Assembly (NCBI RefSeq): GCF_001399685.1
Contig: NZ_JTHN01000182.1
Span: 1-64,000 of the forward strand
Direction of reading: 5' to 3'
DNA length: 64,000 bases
DNA from: Paenibacillus sp. A3
GTDB taxonomy: Bacteria; Bacillota; Bacilli; Paenibacillales; NBRC-103111
In this document: positions 1 through 9,971 of the stretch, piece by piece
Layout of the letters: each line of letters starts with the position of its first letter
Numbering within the stretch: the stretch's first letter is position 1
Made by a program: the position numbers and the translations under genes
The notes under the pieces: model-generated
Databases searched by the model: none
Told to the model about the DNA's origin: nothing
What the model saw: only the letters and a program-made list of their open reading frames with translations

Positions 1-2
1 CG

Positions 3-182
3 CAGAAAGGCAAGCCGGAACCAACGGCACAGCCGTTTAGCGCAGCGCAAAAGCCGCAGCCGTATGATGCTCCACAGCCGTTCCAAGCGGCACAGAAAGG
101 CAAGCCGGAGCCGATGCCGCAGCCATTTAGCGCAGCGCAAAAGCCGCAGCCGTACGGGGCACCGCAGCCGTTCCAGGCGGCG
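3..182 (+). repeat. In-frame 90-bp tandem repeat (two full copies visible)
   Basis: Two 90-bp units encode near-identical 30-residue blocks beginning QKGKPEP and containing QPFSAAQKPQPY and QPFQAA. A partial third unit begins at 183. The array probably continues upstream of the window, so the total copy number is unknown. Confidence 0.85.
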
Positions 183-1070
183 CAGAAAGGAAAGCCGAGC
201 GAGCCTGCTCTAAATCCGTATCAAGCAGCTCAGCCGCAGCCCGGGTATCAACCGTTTCAACCTGGATATCAACCGCAGCAGCCTTCCGCGTCTTTGTTCC
301 AGCAATACAATGTTCCCGCTGTCGCAGCGATGGCTCAACAGCCGCCGCAGCCCTACGGTAAAGGCAAGGAACCGGAGCTTCCACCGATTCCGCAAATGCC
401 CGGCACAGGGACGATGCCATTTTTTACGGCCTCGGCAGCGCCTCCGGCATACCCGTCTTTATCGACCGGTCACCCGCCGGTTATTAAAAGCGGCTGCGGC
501 TGCGGAGGAGGGCTAGCGGATTTGCCGTACGCGCTGCCACCGGAATCGCCTTCTTTTGCACAAATGCCTGAGCAGGCTTCTTTTATGCCCCAATGGTCCC
601 AAACAGCGCCGATTTCGCTCGAGCCGCCTCTGCCGCTGCCGAATATCCCCGGTCCGTTCCAGCCCTATGGCCACCCGATGGACGAATACCCGCTCATGCC
701 GTTTGCCGGTCCGGGGCCTATATTCTGTGAACCGGCCGTTCCGTTCCATGGATACCCGGGGTTTCCGTCGTATCCGGGCTATGTAAGGTCTGCGGTATCT
801 CCGTACGGAAGCCCCTATCTTTGGGGGCAGCCCCCGGTAGACGATAAGGGGAGAGAAGGCGAGGGGGAATCGGGAGAGAACGCTCGTTCCGAAAAGGCGG
901 TCATTTCGCAAGTCGATACCCAATCGGAACCTAAATCGGTTCGCCCCCCGAAACGGAAAAAGAAGCAAAGCTCGGCGCGTGCCGCGATCAGCAGCTTGAT
1001 TGAGCGCAATCGCCGGCAGACGACCCGCTCGGCTAAACCGAGAAAACCCTTGCCTTGGCTGGGGAACTAA
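3..1070 (+). CDS. safA: SafA-like spore coat protein, C-terminal part (5' end outside window)
   Basis: The frame is open from the window edge, so only the C-terminal 355 residues are visible. They are rich in Pro, Gln and Ala. Two 30-residue tandem units lie at the start (nt 3-92 and 93-182), a diverged third copy follows, then a Tyr/Pro-rich stretch, a short Cys/Gly cluster near nt 490-510 and a strongly basic Lys/Arg tail. No enzymatic domain is visible. In B. subtilis safA, whose LysM protein organises the inner spore coat, lies near bofC and ruvAB; here bofC is two genes downstream. The SafA assignment rests on this gene order and the low-complexity composition, because the diagnostic N-terminal LysM domain is outside the window. 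It could be another repetitive coat or cell-surface protein. Confidence 0.5.
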   Translation, partial: QKGKPEPTAQPFSAAQKPQPYDAPQPFQAAQKGKPEPMPQPFSAAQKPQPYGAPQPFQAAQKGKPSEPALNPYQAAQPQPGYQPFQPGYQPQQPSASLFQQYNVPAVAAMAQQPPQPYGKGKEPELPPIPQMPGTGTMPFFTASAAPPAYPSLSTGHPPVIKSGCGCGGGLADLPYALPPESPSFAQMPEQASFMPQWSQTAPISLEPPLPLPNIPGPFQPYGHPMDEYPLMPFAGPGPIFCEPAVPFHGYPGFPSYPGYVRSAVSPYGSPYLWGQPPVDDKGREGEGESGENARSEKAVISQVDTQSEPKSVRPPKRKKKQSSARAAISSLIERNRRQTTRSAKPRKPLPWLGN

Positions 1071-1072
1071 AT

Positions 1073-1113
1073 AAAAAAACAGCCGGAAGCCCGAGCCTCC
1101 GGCTGTTTTTTTA
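1073..1113. terminator. Bidirectional rho-independent terminator
   Basis: An A-run is followed by a 9-bp stem (left arm 1079-1087, right arm 1098-1106) and a T-run. It lies between the convergent SafA-like gene and the signal peptidase gene and can serve both strands. Confidence 0.85.
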
Positions 1114-1121
1114 TGATCGAG

Positions 1122-1670
1122 TCACATCTTGATGCCCAACACGTGGTCCAGCGGAATAAACCCGATTTCCCGGCTGTCTTTACTGTGATTTCGGTTATCT
1201 CCCATAACGAAGATATGGCCTTCGGGGATCGTCCATATGTGTTCGCCGAGAACCTGCATCGGCTCGTTCAAGTACGGTTCCTCAAGCGGATCCCCGTTAC
1301 GGTATACTTTACCGTTTTTGAGCTCCAGGACATCCCCGGGCTTGCCGATGACCCGTTTGACGTACATATTCGGGTCGTCGCTCCCGCGAATGAACATCAG
1401 CAAAGGGTGTTCCAGCACATCGTCCTTGAGCGTGCGTTCCCGTTCCACCCTGCTGTCGATAATGACGATATCTCCGTACTTCGGCGCATAGCGGAACGTA
1501 TGCGACAGCTTGGATACATAGATGCGCTGTTCGTTGTGCAGCGTAGGGTCCATCGAATGGCCCAGCACATTGGTCGGTTGAAACACGAAGATGCCGATCA
1601 CAAGCGTCAGTGCGAAAGCGGCTGCGATGGAACGAACCCACGCCCAAATTTCTTTGATTAGAGGATGCAT
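1122..1670 (-). CDS. sip: Type I signal peptidase
   Basis: Membrane-anchored S26 serine peptidase that removes signal peptides from exported proteins on the outer face of the membrane. One N-terminal transmembrane segment (about residues 12-32) is followed by the catalytic Ser motif GHSMDP, the Lys motif YVKRVIG and the C-terminal box GDNRNHSKDSR. The predicted length of 182 residues fits Gram-positive Sip proteins. The start at 1670 is preceded by a GGAAAGG-type ribosome binding site; in-frame ATGs further upstream lack one. It is transcribed away from bofC and converges on the SafA-like gene. Which Sip paralogue it is cannot be told from sequence alone. Confidence 0.93.
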   Translation of the reverse strand: MHPLIKEIWAWVRSIAAAFALTLVIGIFVFQPTNVLGHSMDPTLHNEQRIYVSKLSHTFRYAPKYGDIVIIDSRVERERTLKDDVLEHPLLMFIRGSDDPNMYVKRVIGKPGDVLELKNGKVYRNGDPLEEPYLNEPMQVLGEHIWTIPEGHIFVMGDNRNHSKDSREIGFIPLDHVLGIKM

Positions 1671-1805
1671 AAACAACCGCCTTTCCTTCCCGCTGTTCGT
1701 ATGCAACATAGTATACATGGAAAAAGTATAAACGTCGATCCCCATGGGAAAAATAGTAAAAAGGCTTTAGGTATTTCAAAACACCACGGACAGAAGGGGA
1801 TCGCC

Positions 1806-2507
1806 ATGATGTTGCTCGGCTTTTGGAATCAGTTAAAGAAGCAATTGAAAAAAAAGCTGCGTCTGAAACGCCGTTGGCTGAATCTGGCTGTCGTTTTGCT
1901 TGCAGCCGGCTTGTTCGCTGCGGGTGCGTGGATGCTGCGCGGCTCGCTATATGACAAAAGCGGCCGGCAGGGTCAGGAACAGTCCGTCTTCAGTCGCACC
2001 GTCGAAGCCTATGTGCAGCCGGAGGAAGAAGTACGTGCGATGGTAAAAGATTTGAGCGGGCAAAGGGATGCTTTTGTAAAAAAATCGTATGTTTGCGGCG
2101 AAGAGCTGCAGCGGATCGGCATCATGAACGCAGCCGATATTTTGGCCTACCACAAAGCTCATCCGTCGATGACCGTTAGTCTTGGGAATGCAAACCGGGT
2201 TTATTTCATCGAGAAGGTGGACGACTTGTCCCCGCAGTGCAAAAACAACGCTTATTTCGGACTGGACGCCAAAGGCAACTTGTCGTTGTTCGAAGGGGTG
2301 CCGGGGGCGGGACAAAACGTGCTGCGAACGTTTTTTCAACTGAACATCCGGCATTTGGAAAGCAGCTTGCCCCGGGAGACGGTTAAGCAGCTTTATCAGG
2401 GGGTTCGGATAAGGGATTTGGCCGATTATAACAGCGTGCTCTCGACCCTGAGCGATTATGCGATAGAAGAAACGGAGAAAGCGATGCAAGTGGCGCCATC
2501 CCCTTAG
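1806..2507 (+). CDS. bofC: BofC, forespore regulator of the SpoIVB/pro-sigma-K checkpoint
   Basis: The 233-residue product has a basic N-terminus, one membrane/signal segment (about residues 23-43) and a C-terminal BofC domain. The block VDDLSPQCKNNAYFGLDAKG with the following NLSLFEGVPG matches the B. subtilis BofC segment VEDISPLLKANGYFGVSENG and what follows. In B. subtilis BofC is secreted from the forespore into the intermembrane space, where it restrains the SpoIVB protease and delays sigma-K activation. The start at 1806 follows AGAAGGGGA; an adjacent ATG at 1809 is possible. Downstream is a terminator, so it is probably monocistronic. I found no convincing sigma-G promoter in the 135 bp upstream. 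Confidence 0.85.
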   Translation: MMLLGFWNQLKKQLKKKLRLKRRWLNLAVVLLAAGLFAAGAWMLRGSLYDKSGRQGQEQSVFSRTVEAYVQPEEEVRAMVKDLSGQRDAFVKKSYVCGEELQRIGIMNAADILAYHKAHPSMTVSLGNANRVYFIEKVDDLSPQCKNNAYFGLDAKGNLSLFEGVPGAGQNVLRTFFQLNIRHLESSLPRETVKQLYQGVRIRDLADYNSVLSTLSDYAIEETEKAMQVAPSP

Positions 2508-2573
2508 AGGAGAGGCGTTCAATCCTACGGGACCGAATCAGACAAGCCCCCTGTCCTATAACGAAATGCTACG

Positions 2574-2610
2574 AAGTCCGCTGCGCCATTGGAGGCCGGG
2601 CGGACTTTTT
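2574..2610 (+). terminator. Terminator after bofC
   Basis: A perfect 8-bp stem AAGTCCGC/GCGGACTT (2574-2581 and 2600-2607) with a GC-rich loop is followed by a T-run. Confidence 0.7.
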
Positions 2611-2614
2611 GCCG

Positions 2615-2643
2615 TGTTCATGGAAGGGATAATCTGCTATAAT
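2615..2643 (+). promoter_or_regulatory. Sigma-A promoter for ruvCAB (extended -10)
   Basis: A perfect TATAAT (2638-2643) is preceded by TGC, giving an extended -10. The -35 hexamer TGTTCA (2615-2620) is weak, with a 17-bp spacer. It lies directly after the bofC terminator and about 76 bp before the ruvC start. Confidence 0.6.
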
Positions 2644-2661
2644 GGCAGGTGAATACATATG

Positions 2662-2702
2662 TTCGCTTCTTGCGGTCCGAGGGCCGCATATGGGAAAGCG
2701 AA
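2662..2702 (+). other. Hairpin in ruvC leader next to the ribosome binding site
   Basis: Nested inverted repeats: outer arms TTCGCTT/AAGCGAA (2662-2668 and 2696-2702) and inner GC-rich arms (2672-2677 and 2682-2687). The structure ends one base before the GGGGGAG ribosome binding site of ruvC (2704-2710). It has no T-run and so is not a terminator. Confidence 0.5.
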
Positions 2703-2718
2703 TGGGGGAGTGCGCGTC

Positions 2719-3222
2719 TTGCGGATTTTAGGCATTGACCCGGGGATCGCTATCGTCGGCTTCGGGTTTATCGATAAACAAGGTCATAAGCTGGTTCCCG
2801 TTCAATACGGATCGATCCAGACGAAAGCCGGTACGGAAGATGCCCTGCGGCTAAAACAAGTATACGAAGCGACGGTGCAGCTTATCGAGAAATATAAGCC
2901 CGATGCGGTCGCGATCGAAAAGCTGTTCTTTAACCGGAACGTCACGACGGCGCTGACCGTCGGGCAAGCCCGCGGCGTACTGATGCTGGCGGCGGTCCAG
3001 CAAGGGCTGCCGATTGCCGAATATACCCCTCTGCAGGTGAAGCAGGCGATTGTCGGCTACGGGAAAGCGGAGAAGAAGCAGGTCCAGGAAATGGTTAAAA
3101 TGTTTCTGCATTTATCTGCCGTACCGAAGCCCGATGATGTGGCGGATGCGTTGGCAGTAGCCATATGTCACGCCCATTCTTCGGGATTACAACAAAAATT
3201 GAACGGAGTTTATAAGCGATGA
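2719..3222 (+). CDS. ruvC: RuvC Holliday-junction resolvase
   Basis: Dimeric endonuclease that cuts Holliday junctions symmetrically after RuvAB branch migration. The RNase H-like fold signature starts at residue 3 with ILGIDPG (catalytic Asp7). It continues with AIEKLFFNRN (catalytic Glu) and ends with KPDDVADALAVAICH, which supplies the last acidic residues. At 167 residues it has the normal family length. The TTG start at 2719 is preferred because it gives the usual family N-terminus and sits 8 bases after GGGGGAG; GTG at 2710 overlaps that site. The stop overlaps the ruvA start (ATGA), indicating translational coupling. B. subtilis has no RuvC and uses RecU, so the gene sets this lineage apart. 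Confidence 0.95.
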   Translation: MRILGIDPGIAIVGFGFIDKQGHKLVPVQYGSIQTKAGTEDALRLKQVYEATVQLIEKYKPDAVAIEKLFFNRNVTTALTVGQARGVLMLAAVQQGLPIAEYTPLQVKQAIVGYGKAEKKQVQEMVKMFLHLSAVPKPDDVADALAVAICHAHSSGLQQKLNGVYKR

Positions 3223-3860
3223 TCGACTTTTTAAGAGGGACGGTGGCGCACCGCGAAACGGAATATGTGGTGCTGGACGTGCACGGCGTCGGCTACCGCG
3301 TATTTTGCGCCAATCCGTATGCGGTTGGAGCCGGTAAGGACGGCTCGGAAGTGACAATGTACATTCACTACCATGTACGGGAAGACGCTCATCTGCTGTT
3401 CGGATTTTTATCCAGAGAAGAGCAGTCGTTGTTCCGGCTGCTGCTCGATGTGAACGGCATCGGGCCGAAGGTAGCCATCGGCGTACTGGCGGGAGGCCGC
3501 CCCGAAGTGATCGCGGCGGCCATCAGTCAGGAGAATCTTTCGTTCTTGACCAAGCTGCCGGGCATCGGGAAAAAGACGGCGCAGCGCATGGTGCTCGATC
3601 TGAAAGATAAGCTGGGCGCATGGACTTCGGCAGAGGCGGACGGTTTCGGCTTTGGCTTGCCGGAAATTGCCGCGGCAGGGCCGGCGGCAAGCGGCGCTTG
3701 GGCCGAGGCGAAAGCGGCGCTGCTTGCGCTAGGCTATACCGAAGCCGAGGCGGACCGGGCGGGGCAAACCGTCAAGCCGAAGCTGAAGGGCGACGAGACG
3801 GCCGACGCGGTAACGAAGCTTGCGCTGCAGGCGCTGTTCCAGCAGTCGCTGATGAAATAA
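3219..3860 (+). CDS. ruvA: RuvA Holliday-junction DNA-binding subunit
   Basis: Tetrameric protein that clamps the Holliday junction and positions the RuvB motors. The 213-residue sequence begins MIDFLRGTVAHRE, the OB-fold start typical of RuvA. It has the helix-hairpin-helix motifs DVNGIGPKVA and LPGIGKKTAQRM near residues 80-120, and a C-terminal RuvB-contacting domain (AKAALLALGYTEAEADRA) after a low-complexity linker. It overlaps ruvC by 4 bases and is followed after 71 bp by ruvB. Confidence 0.97.
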   Translation: MIDFLRGTVAHRETEYVVLDVHGVGYRVFCANPYAVGAGKDGSEVTMYIHYHVREDAHLLFGFLSREEQSLFRLLLDVNGIGPKVAIGVLAGGRPEVIAAAISQENLSFLTKLPGIGKKTAQRMVLDLKDKLGAWTSAEADGFGFGLPEIAAAGPAASGAWAEAKAALLALGYTEAEADRAGQTVKPKLKGDETADAVTKLALQALFQQSLMK

Positions 3861-3931
3861 GCCGTGTGGAAGCTTGACGCGGCAGGCGGCGTCCGTCTTG
3901 GCGGACAGCCGACAGGAAGGAGAGGCACAAC

Positions 3932-4936
3932 ATGGAAGACCGCATCATCTCGGCGCATCTGATGATGGAGGATCAAGGGATGGAGTTCAGCCTTCGTCCG
4001 CGGTATTTGGCTGAATATATCGGTCAGGCCCAGGCGAAGGAAAATTTGAAAATATATATCGAAGCGGCCAAAATGCGCAAGGAAGCGCTGGATCACGTGC
4101 TGCTGTACGGACCGCCGGGCCTTGGCAAGACGACGCTTTCGAATATTATCGCTAACGAGCTCGGCGTCAATCTGCGCACGACCTCGGGACCGGCGATCGA
4201 ACGGCCGGGCGATCTCGCGGCCATCTTGACCAACCTGCAGGAAAATGACGTGCTCTTCATCGACGAGATTCACCGGCTTCACCGAACGGTAGAAGAGGTG
4301 CTGTATCCGGCGATGGAAGATTACGCTCTCGATATCATCATCGGCAAAGGGCCGAGCGCCCGTTCGGTGAGGCTCGACCTGCCGCCGTTTACGCTGGTGG
4401 GCGCGACAACGCGCGTCGGGCTGCTTTCGGCGCCGCTTCGCGACCGGTTCGGCGTCGTCAGCCGGCTGGAGTATTACACGGTCGACGAGCTGTCTTATAT
4501 CGTCAGCCGCACCGCCGATCTGCTGCAGGTGCAGATCGTAGGCGAAGCGTCCCGGGAAATCGGGATGCGCTCGCGCGGGACGCCGCGGATCGCAAACCGG
4601 CTGCTCAAGCGGGTGCGCGACTTTGCCCAGGTGAAGGGCGACGGCATCATTACGCTCGACATTACGCAGGCGGCGCTATCGAGCATTCAAGTCGATCCGC
4701 TCGGACTCGACGAGATCGATCATAAGATGCTGCGGGCCATCATTTTGAGCTTTCAGGGCGGTCCGGTCGGGCTTGATACGATTGCCGCATCGATCGGAGA
4801 GGAAAGTCAGACTATTGAAGACGTCTACGAGCCGTATTTGCTGCAAATCGGATTTTTGCAGCGGACGCCGCGGGGACGGATGGTAACGCCGAGCGCGTGC
4901 AAACATCTCGGGCTGCCGATGCCAAGCCGCTCTTAA
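3932..4936 (+). CDS. ruvB: RuvB branch-migration ATPase
   Basis: Hexameric AAA+ motor that drives Holliday-junction branch migration with RuvA. The 334-residue protein has the Walker A motif GPPGLGKTT, Walker B LFIDEIH, the sensor motif GATTR, the arginine finger region LRDRFGVV, and a C-terminal winged helix ending LQRTPRGRM. The start follows AAGGAGAGG. Its 3' end lies close to, and may overlap, the translated region of the next gene. Confidence 0.98.
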   Translation: MEDRIISAHLMMEDQGMEFSLRPRYLAEYIGQAQAKENLKIYIEAAKMRKEALDHVLLYGPPGLGKTTLSNIIANELGVNLRTTSGPAIERPGDLAAILTNLQENDVLFIDEIHRLHRTVEEVLYPAMEDYALDIIIGKGPSARSVRLDLPPFTLVGATTRVGLLSAPLRDRFGVVSRLEYYTVDELSYIVSRTADLLQVQIVGEASREIGMRSRGTPRIANRLLKRVRDFAQVKGDGIITLDITQAALSSIQVDPLGLDEIDHKMLRAIILSFQGGPVGLDTIAASIGEESQTIEDVYEPYLLQIGFLQRTPRGRMVTPSACKHLGLPMPSRS

Positions 4937-4983
4937 GCGGAAGGGGATCGGCGGTTCCGTCAAGAGAGGGGAATCGGCGGTTT

Positions 4984-7116
4984 ATGCATGAAACGAAACG
5001 GCCGCTCGACCGGATGGGACAAGCTCCCATGGGGCGGGCGGCGCGTCGCTTAAGATCAGGAATGAAGATGCCGGCAGCGCTGCTGCTTGCGGCAGCCATC
5101 GGCTTGGCGGGACCGGAAGGAGACATGATACCTGCTGCTTATGCCGCGGTATCGGTGCCGAAGCTAGACAATATTCGTGTCGCTTTATTTATCGATACAG
5201 GCAAATATGTTACTCCGGCCGCCGCAGTGACGCTGTCGGCAGACACCGGCCTGCAGCTCGGCTTGCGCGGGGCAGCCGGAGTGAAGTCCGTCCATCAAGC
5301 GGCGGCAAAAACGCCGGTTCGCGTTTATGCGGACGGCTATTACGCGCAGCTGCCCGAGACGGGCGACGTTACGGCCGCGCGTTCGCAGGCGCAGAAGCTC
5401 ACGACTGGAGGGACCGCTGCAGGCGTAGTACAGCGCGTGAAGCGCGGGCAGTCGGCGTATCGGGCCTATGTGGGCCCGTTCGCCACGAAGGAAGCGGCAG
5501 CGTCGGCCGCCGCAGGCCAGTCTGGCGCTACCGTCAGCGGGCCGCTGCGCTGGAGCGCGGGCAGCTTCGCCGGTGAAGCGGAGGCGAATGCGCAAGCGGT
5601 AGCGCTGTCGCAGTCGGGCTTCGACGCCGACGTGGCGCTGACCGAAGCCGGCTACGCCGTATTCGTCGGCGAAGCTGCGGACAACGCGGCGCTGCAGGCG
5701 CTGAAGGCGCAGATTGCAGCCGCGCTGCCGACCGTGGCGCTTACGCCGGTGGATGCTGCACAAAGCTACGTGCTGAAGCGCAGCGAGCTTGACATGGGCG
5801 GCGAAAGAGCCGGCGGACCGCTGGCGGCCTTCGCCTTCAGCGGCGGAGCAAAGCTGTGGGCTGCGGCGTCGGATGCGCAGGGCGGCGTCACCGTTCGCGA
5901 GCGGTCCGAGCGCGCCTATCGCGGGGGGATTGAGCTGTCCCGGCTCAACGGCAAGCTGGCCGTCGTCAACGAGCTGCCTTTTGAGCAGTATCTCGTTTCG
6001 GTCCTCGGCTCCGAGATGAGTAAAGAATGGCCTTTGGAAGCCCTGAAGGCGCAGTCTGTCGCCGCGCGCACGTTTGCGCTCAAGCAGGGCGTCAAATACC
6101 AGATCGCCCACGTCACCGACACGACCACGGATCAAGCGTATAAAGGAGTGGCGGGAGAGTTCGCCGCCGCGCAGCAAGCGGTGCAAGCGACGCAAGGCGA
6201 AGTGATCGTAGATAAGAACGGGTTGATCAATCCGCTGTTTTACTCCAATGCAGGGGGGATGACCGCAGCTCCGACGGAAGTGTGGGGCAACGAAGTGGCG
6301 TACTTGAAGAGCCAGAAATCCCCGGACGAAGGAGCTCAGGCAGGCAAGAAAGCGTGGTACCGGATCGTTCTGCCGAATGGTAATACCGGTTACATTCACT
6401 CGGACTACGCAAGGGCGACGGGGCAAAAAAATCCGGCCGGCTTGCCTTATTACGAGTCGACGGCAACCGGCGTGAGCGTCCGGCCGGCCCCCTACGTAGA
6501 CAATGCGACTAACCCGACTGCGTTCAAGGTGGACATCGGGGACCGATTCGTCGTGATCGATCAAGAGATCGAATCGAACGCTTACTCCTGGGTCCGCGGG
6601 CCCTACGATGCGGCGAAATTAAAAGAAAAACTTGGCGCGTCTTATACCGGCGGGGCGTTAAACCGGCTTGAAGTATCGAAAAGAGGAGCGTCCGGCCGCG
6701 CGATGGAAGTGACGGCGAACGGACAGCCGCTCAAAGCCGCTTATCCGGATTCGCTCCGCACGATGCTCGGCGGCTTGCCCAGCACCCGGTTTGATATTGA
6801 AGAAACGGGACGCTATACTATATTGGGAGCAGGGGGGGCGACGGGAAGCCAGACCTCGGCCTCTCAGCCCGTCGTTGTTGCAGGCAGCGGCGGAAAGGGA
6901 AAACAAACCGATAATCAGCTCTTTATGATGAATGCGCAAGGCAAAGTGCGGCTAGCTACTCGGGACACGCAGTTTATTTTCAAAGGCACCGGCTACGGCC
7001 ACGGGCTGGGGATGTCTCAGTGGGGTGCCAAAGGCTATGCCGAGCTTGGTTACGATTACCAGAAAATTTTGCTGACGTATTACACGGGCGTCTCGATTCA
7101 GAAAGCCGCTCCTTGA
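4984..7116 (+). CDS. SpoIID/LytB-domain cell-wall protein with SPOR-like region
   Basis: A secreted protein of about 710 residues related to SpoIID, the lytic transglycosylase that degrades peptidoglycan during engulfment, and to LytB amidase enhancers. A signal peptide (hydrophobic run after MKMPAALLLAA, likely cleavage after AYA) is followed by a SPOR-like segment (about residues 100-180). The SpoIID core starts at LPFEQYLVSVLGSEM near residue 330 and contains AVAARTFAL-like and FYSNAGGMT motifs. An SH3-like insert (about 460-540) precedes the last core motif GTGYGHGLGMSQWGAKGY near residue 670. The start is uncertain: ATG 4984 has GAGAGGGG 12 bases upstream, and ATG 5062 would also keep the signal peptide. 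It lies between ruvB and queA. Confidence 0.8.
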   Translation: MHETKRPLDRMGQAPMGRAARRLRSGMKMPAALLLAAAIGLAGPEGDMIPAAYAAVSVPKLDNIRVALFIDTGKYVTPAAAVTLSADTGLQLGLRGAAGVKSVHQAAAKTPVRVYADGYYAQLPETGDVTAARSQAQKLTTGGTAAGVVQRVKRGQSAYRAYVGPFATKEAAASAAAGQSGATVSGPLRWSAGSFAGEAEANAQAVALSQSGFDADVALTEAGYAVFVGEAADNAALQALKAQIAAALPTVALTPVDAAQSYVLKRSELDMGGERAGGPLAAFAFSGGAKLWAAASDAQGGVTVRERSERAYRGGIELSRLNGKLAVVNELPFEQYLVSVLGSEMSKEWPLEALKAQSVAARTFALKQGVKYQIAHVTDTTTDQAYKGVAGEFAAAQQAVQATQGEVIVDKNGLINPLFYSNAGGMTAAPTEVWGNEVAYLKSQKSPDEGAQAGKKAWYRIVLPNGNTGYIHSDYARATGQKNPAGLPYYESTATGVSVRPAPYVDNATNPTAFKVDIGDRFVVIDQEIESNAYSWVRGPYDAAKLKEKLGASYTGGALNRLEVSKRGASGRAMEVTANGQPLKAAYPDSLRTMLGGLPSTRFDIEETGRYTILGAGGATGSQTSASQPVVVAGSGGKGKQTDNQLFMMNAQGKVRLATRDTQFIFKGTGYGHGLGMSQWGAKGYAELGYDYQKILLTYYTGVSIQKAAP

Positions 7117-7177
7117 GCGCTGCAAAGCATAAAAAAGTTGAACTAAATATGAAACCTACAGAAGGATGAAACGTATC

Positions 7178-8239
7178 ATGCAAGTGGACTTGTTCGACTA
7201 CCATTTACCCGAATCGCTCATTGCGCAGACGCCGCTTCCGGACCGGACGGCCTCGCGCCTGCTCACGCTGGATAAACGAACGGGGGAAATCGGTCACCAT
7301 CAGTTTGAACAATTGGAACGGTATCTTGAGGCGGGAGACGTACTCGTGCTAAACGATACGCGGGTCATTCCGGCGAGGCTGTTCGGAGTGAAAGCGGACA
7401 CCGGTGCCAAAGCCGAAGTGCTGCTGCTCAAACAGCTTGAAGGGGACCGCTGGGAAGCGCTCGTCCGTCCGGCAAAGCGTCTGAAGACCGGGACCGTGCT
7501 GCATTTTGGGGGCGGTGCTCCGTCCGAAGCGGACGCAGATGCGGAGCCGCCGCTGCTTGTCGCAACCGTCGAATCCGAAGGCGACATGGGCAGCCGGGTG
7601 CTGCGCTTCAGCTACGAAGGCATTTTTAACGAGCTGCTCGACCGCTTGGGACATATGCCGCTGCCGCCGTATATTAAAGAGCAGCTGCCGGAGCGCGAGC
7701 GGTACCAGACGGTGTATGCGAAGCACCAAGGCTCGGCCGCGGCGCCTACGGCGGGGCTTCATTTCACGCAGGAATATTTGAATCGGCTGGAACAAAAAGG
7801 GATACAATTAGCGTATGTTACGCTGCATGTTGGACTAGGAACGTTCCGTCCCGTCGGGGCTGAGACCGTCGAACAGCACGAGATGCACGAAGAGTATTAC
7901 GAAGTACCCGCAGAAACCGCAGATCTTGTCAATGCCGTCAAGCGAAAAGGCGGACGGGTGGTTGCTGTAGGGACGACTTCGGCCCGGACGCTGGAAACGG
8001 CAGCGGGTGAAGATGGCATGCTGCAAGCGGGGAGCGGCTGGACCGGAATTTTCATTTATCCGGGCTACCGGTTCCGCATCGTCGATGCGCTGCTAACCAA
8101 CTTCCATCTGCCCAAATCGACGCTGCTTATGCTGATCAGCGCGCTCGCAGGGCGGGAGAACGTGCTTGCCGCTTACCGCGAAGCCGTCGAGCGGGAGTAC
8201 CGCTTTTTCAGCTTCGGCGACGCGATGTTCATTCATTAA
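7178..8239 (+). CDS. queA: QueA, S-adenosylmethionine:tRNA ribosyltransferase-isomerase
   Basis: Transfers and isomerises the ribosyl moiety of S-adenosylmethionine onto preQ1-modified tRNA to form epoxyqueuosine at wobble position 34. Family hallmarks are [15 protein letters not shown] at the N-terminus, [16 protein letters not shown] near residue 60, [10 protein letters not shown] near 190, the [10 protein letters not shown] block and the ending [15 protein letters not shown]. The start at 7178 gives the usual family N-terminus and lies 11 bases after AGAAGGA. The ATG at 7166 directly abuts that site and is less likely. It is followed after 30 bp by tgt, the preceding enzyme of the same pathway. 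Confidence 0.97.
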   Translation: MQVDLFDYHLPESLIAQTPLPDRTASRLLTLDKRTGEIGHHQFEQLERYLEAGDVLVLNDTRVIPARLFGVKADTGAKAEVLLLKQLEGDRWEALVRPAKRLKTGTVLHFGGGAPSEADADAEPPLLVATVESEGDMGSRVLRFSYEGIFNELLDRLGHMPLPPYIKEQLPERERYQTVYAKHQGSAAAPTAGLHFTQEYLNRLEQKGIQLAYVTLHVGLGTFRPVGAETVEQHEMHEEYYEVPAETADLVNAVKRKGGRVVAVGTTSARTLETAAGEDGMLQAGSGWTGIFIYPGYRFRIVDALLTNFHLPKSTLLMLISALAGRENVLAAYREAVEREYRFFSFGDAMFIH

Positions 8240-8254
8240 ATAAGGAAAAATTGA

Positions 8255-9412
<1,158 letters not shown>

Positions 9413-9508
9413 AAGACCGGTGAATCTTGAGCGCAGCCGCTTGGGGTTCGCCGGACTTACCAATGGGTATACATAGAGAAAGTCTGTAGAAAGGGGGGAA
9501 TCAGACAA

Positions 9509-9832
9509 ATGTGGTTAGCGGCAAATGAAACGGCGGCGGCTCCGGGGATCGAGGGTTATCTCGTGACTTACGGCCCGCTCGTCCTGATGTTCGTCGTGCT
9601 TTATTTCTTGCTTATCCGCCCTCAGCAAAAACGTCAAAAGACTCGCAACATGATGCTGAGCAACTTGAAAAAAGGGGATAAGATCGTTACGATCGGGGGC
9701 CTGCACGGCACGATCCTGGAGCTTACGGACGATACGGTCGTCCTGAGAGTGAACGACGTCACGAAGCTGACCTTCGAACGTTCGGCGATTAATACGGTAA
9801 CGTCTTCGGGGGCAGCTTCCGAAGGAAAGTAA
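9509..9832 (+). CDS. yajC: YajC, Sec translocase auxiliary subunit
   Basis: A small membrane protein associated with SecDF-YajC and YidC in protein export. The 107-residue protein has one transmembrane helix (about 19-37, LVLMFVVLYFLLIRPQQKRQK) followed by a cytoplasmic domain containing LKKGDKIVTIGGLHGTI. The start follows AAAGGGGGG. It ends the ruvC-to-yajC gene run and is followed by a strong terminator. The secD and secF genes lie about 4 kb downstream. Confidence 0.95.
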   Translation: MWLAANETAAAPGIEGYLVTYGPLVLMFVVLYFLLIRPQQKRQKTRNMMLSNLKKGDKIVTIGGLHGTILELTDDTVVLRVNDVTKLTFERSAINTVTSSGAASEGK

Positions 9833-9865
9833 TTCATCCCCTAACGCTTCGCTGCAAACGCAAAC

Positions 9866-9922
9866 AAGCGAGGTCTCGCACCATCCGGATTCCGGCGGGT
9901 TCAAGAGATCTCGCTTTTTTGT
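9866..9922 (+). terminator. Terminator after yajC
   Basis: A 12-bp stem (9866-9877 with 9905-9916, one G-T pair) with a 27-base loop is followed by a T-run. It ends the ruvCAB-queA-tgt-yajC run. Confidence 0.8.
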
Positions 9923-9971
9923 TTCCGTTCCGTACGGAGGGAGCTGTGTTCGATTGGATAGGCGGTCCGGT

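Noticed and set aside
1707-1758. CATAGTA and AATAGTA boxes upstream of bofC as a sigma-F/G promoter
   Set aside because: No matching -35 element at 17-18 bp for either box.
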